A stretch of DNA of 64,000 nucleotides from NCBI GenBank assembly GCA_963811365.1, contig CAWEQW010000013.1:1-64000 (forward strand). The letters run 5' to 3'. Shown here piece after piece: positions 44,171 to 52,446 of the stretch. This DNA is from CAWEQW01 sp963811365 (GTDB lineage: Bacteria > Actinomycetota > Actinomycetes > Propionibacteriales > Nocardioidaceae). Position 1 is the first letter of the stretch, and every line of letters starts with the position of its first letter. The notes beneath the pieces were generated by a model that did not search any database, had not been told where the DNA came from, and worked only from the letters and a program-made list of their open reading frames with translations. The translations under genes were made by a program, and so were the position numbers.

Positions 44171-44865
44171 CGGCGGCCTCCGGTCGGCAGCGTGGGCATC
44201 GGCAGGTCCTGCGCGGGGTCGGCGGGCAGCGGGCCGAGCTGCGGGGTCCCGTACGGCGTCAGCCCGACCTCCTCGGCGGGCGGCCCCTCGGCGGCGAGCC
44301 GGCGCACGGCGTCCCGCTCGTCGCCGTGCAGCGGGGGCATCGTGGCGGTGAGCGCCTCCAGCAGCGGGGCCCACGTCGACCGGCGCTCGCGCAGCGCGAT
44401 CCGCAGCAGCTCGACGCCGGCCCGGTGGTCGAGCAGCAGGCCCCAGCCCAGCTCGGGATCGACCGTCGCGGCGTACTCGAGGACGACGCACAGGTGGTCG
44501 GGCAGCTCGGAGTCGTCCAGCAGGAAGCCCGAGCGCAGGTAGGTCTGCTTGAACCGCAGCAGCGCCACCCCGCGCTTGCGGGTGTCGCCGTGCGCGAAGT
44601 AGGTCAGGAACAGGTTGCAGCGACGCCGGTGGTCGAACGTCTCGACGTACTCCTGCTGGAGCTCCTCCAGCGGTGTGGCGCGCAGCCGTACCACCGCCTG
44701 GCGCAGCGGCCCGCCGAGCGGCTCCGGGAGGGTGTCCGCGGCCGCGTCGACCAGGTCGAGATGCAGCGGCAGCTCGGCGTCGGGGTAGCCGAGCAGCAGG
44801 GAGACCGCCTGCCAGGTGATGCACAGCTGGTGGGCCGGGTGCCGCAACGGCGGCCGCCTGCTCAT
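44167..44865 (-). CDS. narJ: Nitrate reductase chaperone NarJ
   Basis: NarJ binds NarG and guides cofactor insertion and membrane docking. The 232-residue helical protein contains AVSLLLGYPDAELPLHLDLV, the family motif EYVETFDHRRRCNLFLTYFAHGD split over residues about 74-96, and RSGFLLDDSELPDHLCVVLEY. ATG at 44865 overlaps the NarH stop (ATGA). The C-terminal 40 residues are proline-rich and variable. Confidence 0.95.
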   Translation of the reverse strand: MSRRPPLRHPAHQLCITWQAVSLLLGYPDAELPLHLDLVDAAADTLPEPLGGPLRQAVVRLRATPLEELQQEYVETFDHRRRCNLFLTYFAHGDTRKRGVALLRFKQTYLRSGFLLDDSELPDHLCVVLEYAATVDPELGWGLLLDHRAGVELLRIALRERRSTWAPLLEALTATMPPLHGDERDAVRRLAAEGPPAEEVGLTPYGTPQLGPLPADPAQDLPMPTLPTGGRR

Positions 44866-46526
44866 GAGGGGCCGCCGTCGCGCCGGGCAGGGAACATCCC
44901 CTGGGGCAGACCCTTGCCGTCCCAGTTCAGCAGGTTCACCCGCGCCGCCTTGTCTCCCGGGGAGGCCATCGTTTCCGCGGTCTGCCGGTTCTGCAGCATC
45001 TGGAAGTTCTCCACCGCGATCGGGGTCGGCGCACCCGAGCCCTCGCCGAACAGCCCCTCGCCGCCCATTCCGGGGCCGCCCTCGTAGTCGAGCGAGCACT
45101 CGGTGGCCAGCTCCTCGAGCGCGTGCGCCTGCTCGGCGTGCGCCGGCGGGATGACGTAGCGCTCGTCGTACTTCGCGAGCGCCAGCAGGCGGTACATGTC
45201 GTAGAGCTCCTCCTCCTCCATCCCGACCGCGGCCGGGATCGAGGCGTCCGGCTCGCGCCCGAGGTTGAGGTCGCGCATGTAGGCGCGCATCGCCGCCAGC
45301 CGCCGCAGCACCCGGTCCACGGGCGCGACGTCCCCGGCGGTGAACAGCTCGGCGAGGTACTCCACGGGGATGCGCAGCGCGTCGATCGCGGCGAACAGGT
45401 TGTGGCGGCTCTCGGCGTCCTCACCGGTGTCGCGGACGACGTCGACCACCGGCGACAGCGGCGGGATGTACCAGACCATCGGCATCGTGCGGTACTCCGG
45501 GTGCAGCGGCAGCGCGACCTTGAACCGGTTGACCAGGGCGTGGATCGGGGAGCGCTGCGCGGCGAGCACCCAGTCGTGCGGGATGCCGGCCCGCTCGGCC
45601 GCGGCGACGACCGCCGGGTCGGAGGGGTCGAGGAACACCGAGCGCTGCGCCTCGAGGAGCCCCTGCTCGTCCGGGGTCGACGCGGCGTCGAGGACCTTGT
45701 CGGCGTCGTACAGCACGAGCCCGATGTAGCGCAGCCGGCCGACGCAGGTCTCGGAGCAGACCGTCGGCAGGCCGACCTCCACGCGGGGGAAGCAGAACGT
45801 GCACTTCTCCGCCTTGCCGGTCCGGTGGTTGAAGTAGACCTTCTTGTACGGGCAGCCGGACACGCACATCCGCCAGCCACGGCACCGGTCCTGGTCGACG
45901 AGCACGATGCCGTCCTCGGACCGCTTGTAGATCGCCCCGCTCGGGCACGACGCGGCGCACGACGGGTTGAGGCAGTGCTCGCAGATGCGCGGCAGGTAGA
46001 ACATGAACGTGGACTCGAAGTCCCGCTTGACCTTGTCCGAGATGCGCTGCAGGACGGGGTCCTTCTCGAACGTGGCCGCCGAGCCGCCCAGGTCGTCGTC
46101 CCAGTTGGCCGACCACGAGATCTTCATGTCCTCGCCGGACAGCAGCGACTTCGGCCGGGCGACCGGGGTGTGCTCCTGTGCGGGGGCGTCGGTGAGCGTG
46201 GCGTAGTCGTAGGTCCACGGCTCGTAGTAGTCCCGGATCGACGGCATCTTCGGGTTGGAGAAGATCGTCAGCAGCTTCCGCACCCGGCCGCCGGCCCTGA
46301 GCGTCAGGCGGCCGCGCCGGTTCAGCGTCCAGCCGCCCTTCCACTCCTCCTGGTCCTCGTACGTGCGCGGGTAGCCCTGCCCCGGGCGGGTCTCGACGTT
46401 GTTGAACCAGACGTACTCCGTGCCGGCGCGGTTCGTCCACGCCTGCTTGCAGGTCACCGAGCAGGTATGGCAGCCGATGCACTTGTCGAGGTTCATCACC
46501 ATCGCCATCTGGGCCATCACCCTCAT
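44862..46526 (-). CDS. narH: Respiratory nitrate reductase beta subunit NarH
   Basis: NarH is the iron-sulfur electron-wire subunit at the cytoplasmic face. The 554-residue protein carries four Cys clusters: CIGCHTCSVTCK (about residues 16-27), CEHCLNPSCAASCPSG, CRGWRMCVSGCPYKK (with the Trp in place of a Cys that marks the 3Fe-4S cluster) and CTFCFPRVEVGLPTVC. The N-terminus MRVMAQMAMVMNLDK gives a choice of start codons; the first ATG overlaps the narG stop as ATGA and is preferred. Length and cluster order match the family. Confidence 0.97.
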   Translation of the reverse strand: MRVMAQMAMVMNLDKCIGCHTCSVTCKQAWTNRAGTEYVWFNNVETRPGQGYPRTYEDQEEWKGGWTLNRRGRLTLRAGGRVRKLLTIFSNPKMPSIRDYYEPWTYDYATLTDAPAQEHTPVARPKSLLSGEDMKISWSANWDDDLGGSAATFEKDPVLQRISDKVKRDFESTFMFYLPRICEHCLNPSCAASCPSGAIYKRSEDGIVLVDQDRCRGWRMCVSGCPYKKVYFNHRTGKAEKCTFCFPRVEVGLPTVCSETCVGRLRYIGLVLYDADKVLDAASTPDEQGLLEAQRSVFLDPSDPAVVAAAERAGIPHDWVLAAQRSPIHALVNRFKVALPLHPEYRTMPMVWYIPPLSPVVDVVRDTGEDAESRHNLFAAIDALRIPVEYLAELFTAGDVAPVDRVLRRLAAMRAYMRDLNLGREPDASIPAAVGMEEEELYDMYRLLALAKYDERYVIPPAHAEQAHALEELATECSLDYEGGPGMGGEGLFGEGSGAPTPIAVENFQMLQNRQTAETMASPGDKAARVNLLNWDGKGLPQGMFPARRDGGPS

Positions 46527-49500
46527 GAGTACCGCACCTCCTGGGAACGCTTGCGGATCACGGTGACCTCGTCGCGCTGGTTCCCCGTGGGACCGAGGTA
46601 GTTGAAGGCGAACGACAGCTGGGCGTAGCCGCCGATGAGGTGGCTCGGCTTGATCAGCAACCGGGTCAGGGAGTTGTGGATGCCGCCGCGCCGGCCGGAG
46701 GTCTCCGCGAGCGGTACGTCGATCAGCCGGTCCTGCGCGTGGTGCATGTAGACGGTGCCCTCTGGCATCCGGTGCGACACGATGGCACGGGCCACGACCA
46801 CCCCGTTGCGGTTCACCGCCTCGATCCAGTCGTTGTCGGCCACCCCGACCTTGGCGGCGTCCTGCTCGCTCATCCACACGGTCTGGCCGCCCCGGGACAG
46901 CGACAGCATGAACAGGTTGTCCTGGTACTCCGAGTGGATCGACCACTTGCTGTGCGGGGTCAGGTAGCGCACCGTCACCCCGGCCTCGCTGACCTCGCCG
47001 GGCCGCGGCTCACCGAACAGCGCGGCCATGTTCAGCGGAGGTCGGTACACCGGCAGGCCCTCGCCGAGCTCTGTCATCCAGTCGTGGTCGAGGTAGAAGT
47101 GCTGACGCCCGGTCAGCGTGTGCCAGGGCTTCAGCCGCTCGACGTTGATCGTGAAGGGCGAGTAGCGCCGGCCGCCCGTCTCGGAGCCGGACCACTCCGG
47201 GGAGGTGATCACCGGCGTCGGCGCCGCCTGGGTGTCGGCGAAGGTGATCTGCTTGCCCTCGTGCTCGGCAGCGAGGTCGGCGAGCTGCGTGCCGGTGCGC
47301 CGCTCCAGGGTGCGGAACCCCTGCGTCGCCAGGTGCCCGTTGGTGGTCCCGGACAGCGCGAGGATCGCCTCGCAGGCGTGCACGTCGCGCACCAGCGACG
47401 GCCGCCCGTCGGCCGGTCCGCCGCGCACCGCGCCGTTCTTGGCCCGCAGGTAGTCCACCGACGCGTGCACGTCGTAGGTGACCCCCTTGGTGGTCGCGCC
47501 GAGCCGCTCCATGAGCGGCCCCAGCGCGGTCATCTGCGCGCCCACCGCACCGAAGTCGCGCTCCACCTCCACGAGCCGCGGCATCGTCACCCCGGGCACC
47601 GGCTCGCACTCGCCGGCCCTCCAGTCGCGTACGACGCCGTGCGGCGTGGCGAGCTCGTCGGCGGTGTCGTGCAGCAGCGGCACCGCGACGAGGTCCTTGC
47701 GGACGCCGAGGCGGGTGGCCGCGAGCTCGCTGAACCGGGTGGCGATCGCCTGCCACGCGTCCCAGTCCGTCCGGGTCTGCCACGGTGGCGCGATCGCCGG
47801 GTTGAACGAGTGCACGAAGGGGTGCATGTCGGTGGTGTTGAGGTCGTGCTTCTCGTACCAGGTGGCCGCCGGCAGCACGACGTCGGAGAAGATCGTCGTG
47901 CTGGTCATCCGGAAGTCCAGCGTGAGCAGCAGGTCGAGCTTGCCCTCCGGCGCATGGTCGTGCCAGACGACGTCGCGCGGCCGGGCGCCCTCCGGGGCCT
48001 CGGTGGCACGCAGCGAGGAGTCGGTGCCGAGCAGGTGCTTGAGGAAGTACTCGTTGCCCTTGGCCGACGAGCCCAGCAGGTTCGCGCGCCACACCGACAG
48101 GATCCGCGGGAAGTTCTCCGGGGCGTCCGGGTCCTCGCACGCGAACCGCAGGTCGCCGCTGCGCAGCCGGTCCACGACGTGCCGGGCGGCCGGGACCCCT
48201 GCCGCGGCCGCCTCGTCGGCCAGCTCGAGCGGGTTCCGGTCGAAGGTCGGGTAGGACGGCATCCAGCCCATCCGGGCGCTCTGCGCGATCAGGTCCGCGA
48301 CGGTCCTGCCGGCGAGCCGGCCCCGGCCGGTGCGCGCGCTGAGCGTGTCGGCGCCGACCTGGTCGTAGCGGTACTGGTCGGTGTGCAGGTACCAGTAGGC
48401 GGTCTGGATCATCTGCCGCGGCGGCCGGAGCCAGTCGAGCCCGGACGCGAGCTGCGCCCACCCGGTCACCGGCCGGCACTTCTCCTGGCCGACGTAGTGC
48501 GCCCAGCCGCCGCCGTTGACGCCCTGGCAGCCGGTCAGCGTGGTCAGCGCGAGGAACCCGCGGTAGATGGTGTCGGAGTGGAACCAGTGGTTCGTACCGG
48601 CCCCCATCAGGATCATCGAGCGGCCGCGCGAGTCCTCGGCGTTCTGCGCGAACTCGCGCGCGATCCGGGCCGCGGCGGCGGCCGGAACGCCGGTGACGGT
48701 CTCCTGCCACGCCGGGGTGTACGGCGCCGACGCGTCGTCGTACGACGTCGGCCAGCTGCCCGGAAGGCCCTCCCGGGCGACGCCGTACTGGGCGAGCAGG
48801 AGGTCGAGCACCGTGGTGACCAGCCGGCCGCCGATCCGGCGCACCGGGACGCCGCGCGGCAGGGCCGCCGCGCTGCCGTCGGGCGTGTCGAAGCGCGGCA
48901 GCTCGACGAGCACCTGCTCGCCGGCGGTGTCGATCAGCGACAGCTTCGGGTCCACGCCCTCCAGCTGGAGGTTCCACCGGCCCTCGCCGGTGGCCCCGAA
49001 GCGGTGGCCGAGCGAGCCGTTGGGTACGACCGGCTCGTCGCTGCGCGCGTCGACCAGCACGGTCTTGAAGGCGGCGTTCTCCTCCGCGGCGTGCGCCGGC
49101 AGGTCTGCCGCGGTCAGGAACTTGCCGGGCGCGTACCCGGCCGACCCCTCCACCGGGTCGAGGGTGACCAGGTTCGGCAGGTCGGTGTAGCGCTTGACGT
49201 ACTCGGAGAAGTACGGCGTGTCGCGGTCGACGTAGAACTCCTTGAGGATGACGTGCCCCATCGCCATCGCGAGGGCACCGTCGGTGCCGGGTCGGGCGGG
49301 CAGCCACTCGTCGGCGAGCTTGACGTTGTCGGCGTAGTCGGGGGCGACGGCCACCACCTTCTGGCCGCGGTAGCGGGCCTCCGTCATCCAGTGCGCGTCG
49401 GGGGTGCGGGTGACCGGGACGTTCGAGCCCCACATCACCAGGTACCCCGCGTCCCACCAGTCGCCGGACTCCGGGACGTCGGTCTGGTCGCCGAACACCT

Positions 49501-50266
49501 GCGGCGAGGCCACCGGCAGGTCGGCGTACCAGTCGTAGAAGGACAGCATCGTGCCGCCGATCAGCGAGGTGAACCGCGCGCCCGAGGCGTGCGAGACCAT
49601 CGACATCGCCGGGATCGGCGAGAAGCCCGCGACCCGGTCCGGTCCCCACCTCTGGATCGTGTGGACGTAGGCCGCCGCGACCAGCTCGGTGACCTCGTCC
49701 CAGCCGGCCCGCACCAGCCCGCCCTTGCCGCGCGCGGCCTTGTAGGCGCCGGCCCGCAGCGGGTTGTCGACGACGTGCGCCCAGGCCGCGACCGGGTCGC
49801 CGCCGTGCTGGGACTTCGCCTCGCGGTACATCTGCAGCAGGACGCCGCGCACGTAGGGATAGCGCACCCGGGTCGGCGAGTAGGTGTACCAGGAGAACGC
49901 CGCGCCCCGCGGGCAGCCGCGAGGCTCGTACTCGGGACGGTCGGGGCCGACCGACGGGTAGTCGGTCTGCTGCGTCTCCCAGGTGATGATGCCGTCCTTG
50001 ACGTACACCTTCCAGGAGCAGGAGCCGGTGCAGTTGACCCCGTGGGTGGAGCGCACGACCTTGTCGTGGCTCCACCGGTCACGGTAGAACGCGTCGGCGT
50101 CGCGGCCGCCCCGGTGGTGCAGCGTGCGCAGGTCGTCGGAGACCTCCGCCTTGGTGAAGAACCGCCTGGTGCGCAGCAGCGCGTCGGTGAGCGGTCCGTC
50201 CGGCCGTCCCCCGGTCCCGCCCTCCGGACCGTGCTCGGTGTGATCGGGTCGGACGTCTGTGCTCAC
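46523..50266 (-). CDS. narG: Respiratory nitrate reductase alpha subunit NarG
   Basis: NarG is the molybdo-bis-MGD subunit that reduces nitrate to nitrite in the cytoplasm. The 1247-residue protein has the FS0 cluster site STHGVNCTGSCSWKVYVKDG, with a histidine as first ligand, and the fourth Cys in EPRGCPRGAAFSW. It continues DQTDVPESGDWWDAGYLVMWG, the region of the Mo-coordinating Asp, and the conserved C-terminal YLTPHSKWSIHSEYQDN. Start MSTDVRPDHTEHG is likely. It needs cofactor from moeA/moaC products. It follows narK by 58 bp and overlaps narH by 4 bases. Confidence 0.97.
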   Translation of the reverse strand: MSTDVRPDHTEHGPEGGTGGRPDGPLTDALLRTRRFFTKAEVSDDLRTLHHRGGRDADAFYRDRWSHDKVVRSTHGVNCTGSCSWKVYVKDGIITWETQQTDYPSVGPDRPEYEPRGCPRGAAFSWYTYSPTRVRYPYVRGVLLQMYREAKSQHGGDPVAAWAHVVDNPLRAGAYKAARGKGGLVRAGWDEVTELVAAAYVHTIQRWGPDRVAGFSPIPAMSMVSHASGARFTSLIGGTMLSFYDWYADLPVASPQVFGDQTDVPESGDWWDAGYLVMWGSNVPVTRTPDAHWMTEARYRGQKVVAVAPDYADNVKLADEWLPARPGTDGALAMAMGHVILKEFYVDRDTPYFSEYVKRYTDLPNLVTLDPVEGSAGYAPGKFLTAADLPAHAAEENAAFKTVLVDARSDEPVVPNGSLGHRFGATGEGRWNLQLEGVDPKLSLIDTAGEQVLVELPRFDTPDGSAAALPRGVPVRRIGGRLVTTVLDLLLAQYGVAREGLPGSWPTSYDDASAPYTPAWQETVTGVPAAAAARIAREFAQNAEDSRGRSMILMGAGTNHWFHSDTIYRGFLALTTLTGCQGVNGGGWAHYVGQEKCRPVTGWAQLASGLDWLRPPRQMIQTAYWYLHTDQYRYDQVGADTLSARTGRGRLAGRTVADLIAQSARMGWMPSYPTFDRNPLELADEAAAAGVPAARHVVDRLRSGDLRFACEDPDAPENFPRILSVWRANLLGSSAKGNEYFLKHLLGTDSSLRATEAPEGARPRDVVWHDHAPEGKLDLLLTLDFRMTSTTIFSDVVLPAATWYEKHDLNTTDMHPFVHSFNPAIAPPWQTRTDWDAWQAIATRFSELAATRLGVRKDLVAVPLLHDTADELATPHGVVRDWRAGECEPVPGVTMPRLVEVERDFGAVGAQMTALGPLMERLGATTKGVTYDVHASVDYLRAKNGAVRGGPADGRPSLVRDVHACEAILALSGTTNGHLATQGFRTLERRTGTQLADLAAEHEGKQITFADTQAAPTPVITSPEWSGSETGGRRYSPFTINVERLKPWHTLTGRQHFYLDHDWMTELGEGLPVYRPPLNMAALFGEPRPGEVSEAGVTVRYLTPHSKWSIHSEYQDNLFMLSLSRGGQTVWMSEQDAAKVGVADNDWIEAVNRNGVVVARAIVSHRMPEGTVYMHHAQDRLIDVPLAETSGRRGGIHNSLTRLLIKPSHLIGGYAQLSFAFNYLGPTGNQRDEVTVIRKRSQEVRYS

Positions 50267-50324
50267 GCGGGTTCCTTCCGAGAAGGCGGAGTCGACGAGG
50301 CGGTGCTGCGGACCGGGGCGCCGC

Positions 50325-51563
50325 TCACGCGCCGACGCCGGCGGCGACCAGCTCCCCGGGCACGGACGCCGTCCGGCGCACCACGGTCAGCGTCAGCATG
50401 AGCGCGAGCACCGCGGTGACCGCGAGCATGGTCAGGCCGATCGCGTAGGAGTCAGTGCGACCGTACACGTAACCCATCACCAGCGGTGGGACGAAGCCGC
50501 CGAGCCCCCCGGCCGCGCCCACCAGACCCGTGACACCGCCGACGCGCGAGGGCTCGGTGACCCGGGCGATCAGCGCGAACGTCGCGCCGCTGCCGGCTCC
50601 GAGGGCAGCCGCCATCGCCAGGAACGACCCAGCCCCGAAGGCGTCGAGCAGCGGCGTCGTGGCCGCCATGGTCGCGCCGAGGGCCACCACCCCGTACCCG
50701 GTGGCGAGCACCGGGACCGGACCGACCCGGTCCGAGAGCCAGCCTCCGACCGGGCGCATCAGCACCGCCACCACGACGAAGCCGGCCATCCGGTTCGCCG
50801 CGTCCGCCGGCTCGAGGCCGTAGGCGGTCTTCAGGTACGCCGGGAGGTAGACCGAGAAGGCCACGTAGCCGCCGAACGCGACGGCGTAGAGGATCGAGGC
50901 CTGCCAGGTGATCGGCAGCCGGGCGTTGGCCGCGAGGCGGGTGCCCAGCGGGATGGTCGGCGCGACCCGGCCGGGGGCGTCGCGCAGCACCAGCCAGGCG
51001 ACCACGGCGTACACCGCGAGGACGCCTGCCGTCAGCAGGAACGGCGACGTGTCGCCCACGTCGGTCCAGAGCTTCACCGTGGTCAGCGCGCTGATCGCGG
51101 TACCGCCCATGCCGGCGCCGAAGATGCCGGTCGCGAGGCCGCGGCGCTCGGGCGGGAACCAGGCGTTGACGAACGGGATGCCCACCGCGAAGGCGGTGCC
51201 GGCGATGCCGAGGAAGAAGCCGCCGACGAGCAGGGCGGCGTACGACGTCTGGCCGAGCAGCCCGATGAACAGGATCGGCACGACCGTCACGGCGGAGACC
51301 GCCGGGAACATCACCCGGCCGCCCAGCTTGTCGGTCAGCGCGCCCACGACGATGCGCCCGATCGACCCGACCAGGACCGGGACCGCCACCATCAGCGCCA
51401 CCCGGGACTCGCTCATGGTGCCGAGCACGCCATTTTCACGGAAGAGCGGCCCGAGCGGGCTCAGCAGGGCCCAGGCCCAGAAGTTGACGGCGAAGCCGAT
51501 GGTGGCCAGTGCCAGCATGAGTCCCGGCGACCGCCGGGTCTGCGTCGGTGCGTGTGCGTTCAT
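50325..51563 (-). CDS. narK: Nitrate/nitrite transporter NarK
   Basis: A 412-residue MFS protein of the NNP family with 12 helices that imports nitrate or exchanges it for nitrite. It shows IGFAVNFWAWALLSPLGPLF in TM1, a motif-A-like loop GALTDKLGGRVMF, and the nitrate signature-like GTAFAVGIPFVNAWFPPERRGLATGIFGAGMGG in two parts across TM5, plus a second G-rich block LVGAAGGLGGFVPPLVMG. It is the first gene of the narK-narG-H-J-I unit, with a DosR-box-like site 69-82 bp upstream of its ATG. Confidence 0.95.
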   Translation of the reverse strand: MNAHAPTQTRRSPGLMLALATIGFAVNFWAWALLSPLGPLFRENGVLGTMSESRVALMVAVPVLVGSIGRIVVGALTDKLGGRVMFPAVSAVTVVPILFIGLLGQTSYAALLVGGFFLGIAGTAFAVGIPFVNAWFPPERRGLATGIFGAGMGGTAISALTTVKLWTDVGDTSPFLLTAGVLAVYAVVAWLVLRDAPGRVAPTIPLGTRLAANARLPITWQASILYAVAFGGYVAFSVYLPAYLKTAYGLEPADAANRMAGFVVVAVLMRPVGGWLSDRVGPVPVLATGYGVVALGATMAATTPLLDAFGAGSFLAMAAALGAGSGATFALIARVTEPSRVGGVTGLVGAAGGLGGFVPPLVMGYVYGRTDSYAIGLTMLAVTAVLALMLTLTVVRRTASVPGELVAAGVGA

Positions 51564-51631
51564 GGCCCTCTTCCTGTCGTCCTGGCTGTTCCGCCGTGAG
51601 AAAGATGCATGAGCCGCCAGTCTTTACCAAG

Positions 51632-51645
51632 GGGCCGAAGGTCCT
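51632..51645 (-). promoter_or_regulatory. DosR/DevR-box-like site upstream of narK
   Basis: GGGCCGAAGGTCCT fits the DevR core pattern GGGNCNNNNGNCCC at nine of the ten fixed positions (last C is T). It is centred about 75 bp upstream of the narK start codon, in the range where DevR sites activate promoters in mycobacteria. The neighbouring devR-like gene makes it a plausible binding site. Confidence 0.55.
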
Positions 51646-51763
51646 GTTGTGATGGCGCGGTGCTGTCGCCCAGTGGGTGCACGCGGGCGGGACAGGCGGC
51701 GACACGGCACCGTTCGGCGGGGCTCGTCGTGCGTTGTGGCCCGCTGGGCTGTAGAAAGTGGGA

Positions 51764-52411
51764 GTGAACGAAACACCCAGCCCGGTGCGGGTCTTCCTGC
51801 TCGACGACCATGAGGTGGTTCGGCGGGGCCTGCGCGACCTGCTCGAGTCCTCCGGAGGGATCGAGGTGGTCGGCGAGTCGGGCCTGGCCGCCGAGGCGAC
51901 CGCCAGGATCCCGGCGCTGCGGCCGCACGTCGCGGTGCTCGACGCCCGGCTGCCCGACGGCAGCGGCATCGACGTCTGCCGGGACGTGCGGTCGATCGAC
52001 CCGGACATCAAGGCGCTGATCCTGACCAGCTACGACGACGACGAGGCGCTGTTCTCGGCGATCCTCGCCGGCGCCTCCGGCTACCTGCTCAAGCAGATCG
52101 GCGGCACGGACCTCGTCGACGGCATCATGCGGGTGGCCACCGGCCAGTCGCTGATCGACCCCGCCCTGGTCGCCAAGGTGCTCGAGCGGGTGCGCAACGG
52201 CCCGGAGGCCCATGAGGAGCTCGCCGCGCTGACCGACCAGGAGCGCAAGATCCTGGCCCTGATCGCCGAGGGGCTGACCAACCGCCAGATCGGTGAGCGG
52301 CTGTTCCTGGCCGAGAAGACCGTCAAGAACTACGTCTCCAGCATCCTGTCCAAGCTCGGCCTCGAGCGGCGGACGCAGGCCGCGGTGCTCGCCTCCAAGC
52401 TGCTCGGCTGA
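51764..52411 (+). CDS. DevR/DosR-type NarL-family response regulator
   Basis: The 215-residue regulator has a receiver domain (VFLLDDHEVVRRGL with the acidic pair; phospho-acceptor Asp60 in AVLDARLPDGSG; LTSYDDDEAL) and a LuxR-type helix-turn-helix TDQERKILALIAEGLTNRQI, then LFLAEKTVKNYVSSILSKLG and ERRTQAAVLASKL. The HTH and tail match mycobacterial DevR/DosR almost residue for residue in the recognition helix. DevR activates hypoxia, NO and CO genes. GTG 51764 is preferred; another GTG two codons upstream is in frame. It faces the kinase gene convergently, sharing a terminator. Confidence 0.92.
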   Translation: MNETPSPVRVFLLDDHEVVRRGLRDLLESSGGIEVVGESGLAAEATARIPALRPHVAVLDARLPDGSGIDVCRDVRSIDPDIKALILTSYDDDEALFSAILAGASGYLLKQIGGTDLVDGIMRVATGQSLIDPALVAKVLERVRNGPEAHEELAALTDQERKILALIAEGLTNRQIGERLFLAEKTVKNYVSSILSKLGLERRTQAAVLASKLLG

Positions 52412-52446
52412 GCCGCGACGTCCGACCCGTCGGACGTCGCGGCTCA
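52409..52446. terminator. Perfect 17-bp palindrome spanning two convergent stop codons
   Basis: The arms 52409-52425 and 52430-52446 are perfectly complementary with a four-base CCCG loop. The left arm starts with the TGA of the response regulator and the right arm ends with the complement of the kinase TGA. It is a compact bidirectional terminator. Confidence 0.85.

Noticed and set aside
46640..50401. A 1253-residue open frame on the plus strand opposite narG
   Set aside because: It has His/Arg/Gly/Val-biased nonsense composition with no motif, and mirrors the well-supported narG on the other strand. Such frames arise from high GC at third codon positions.
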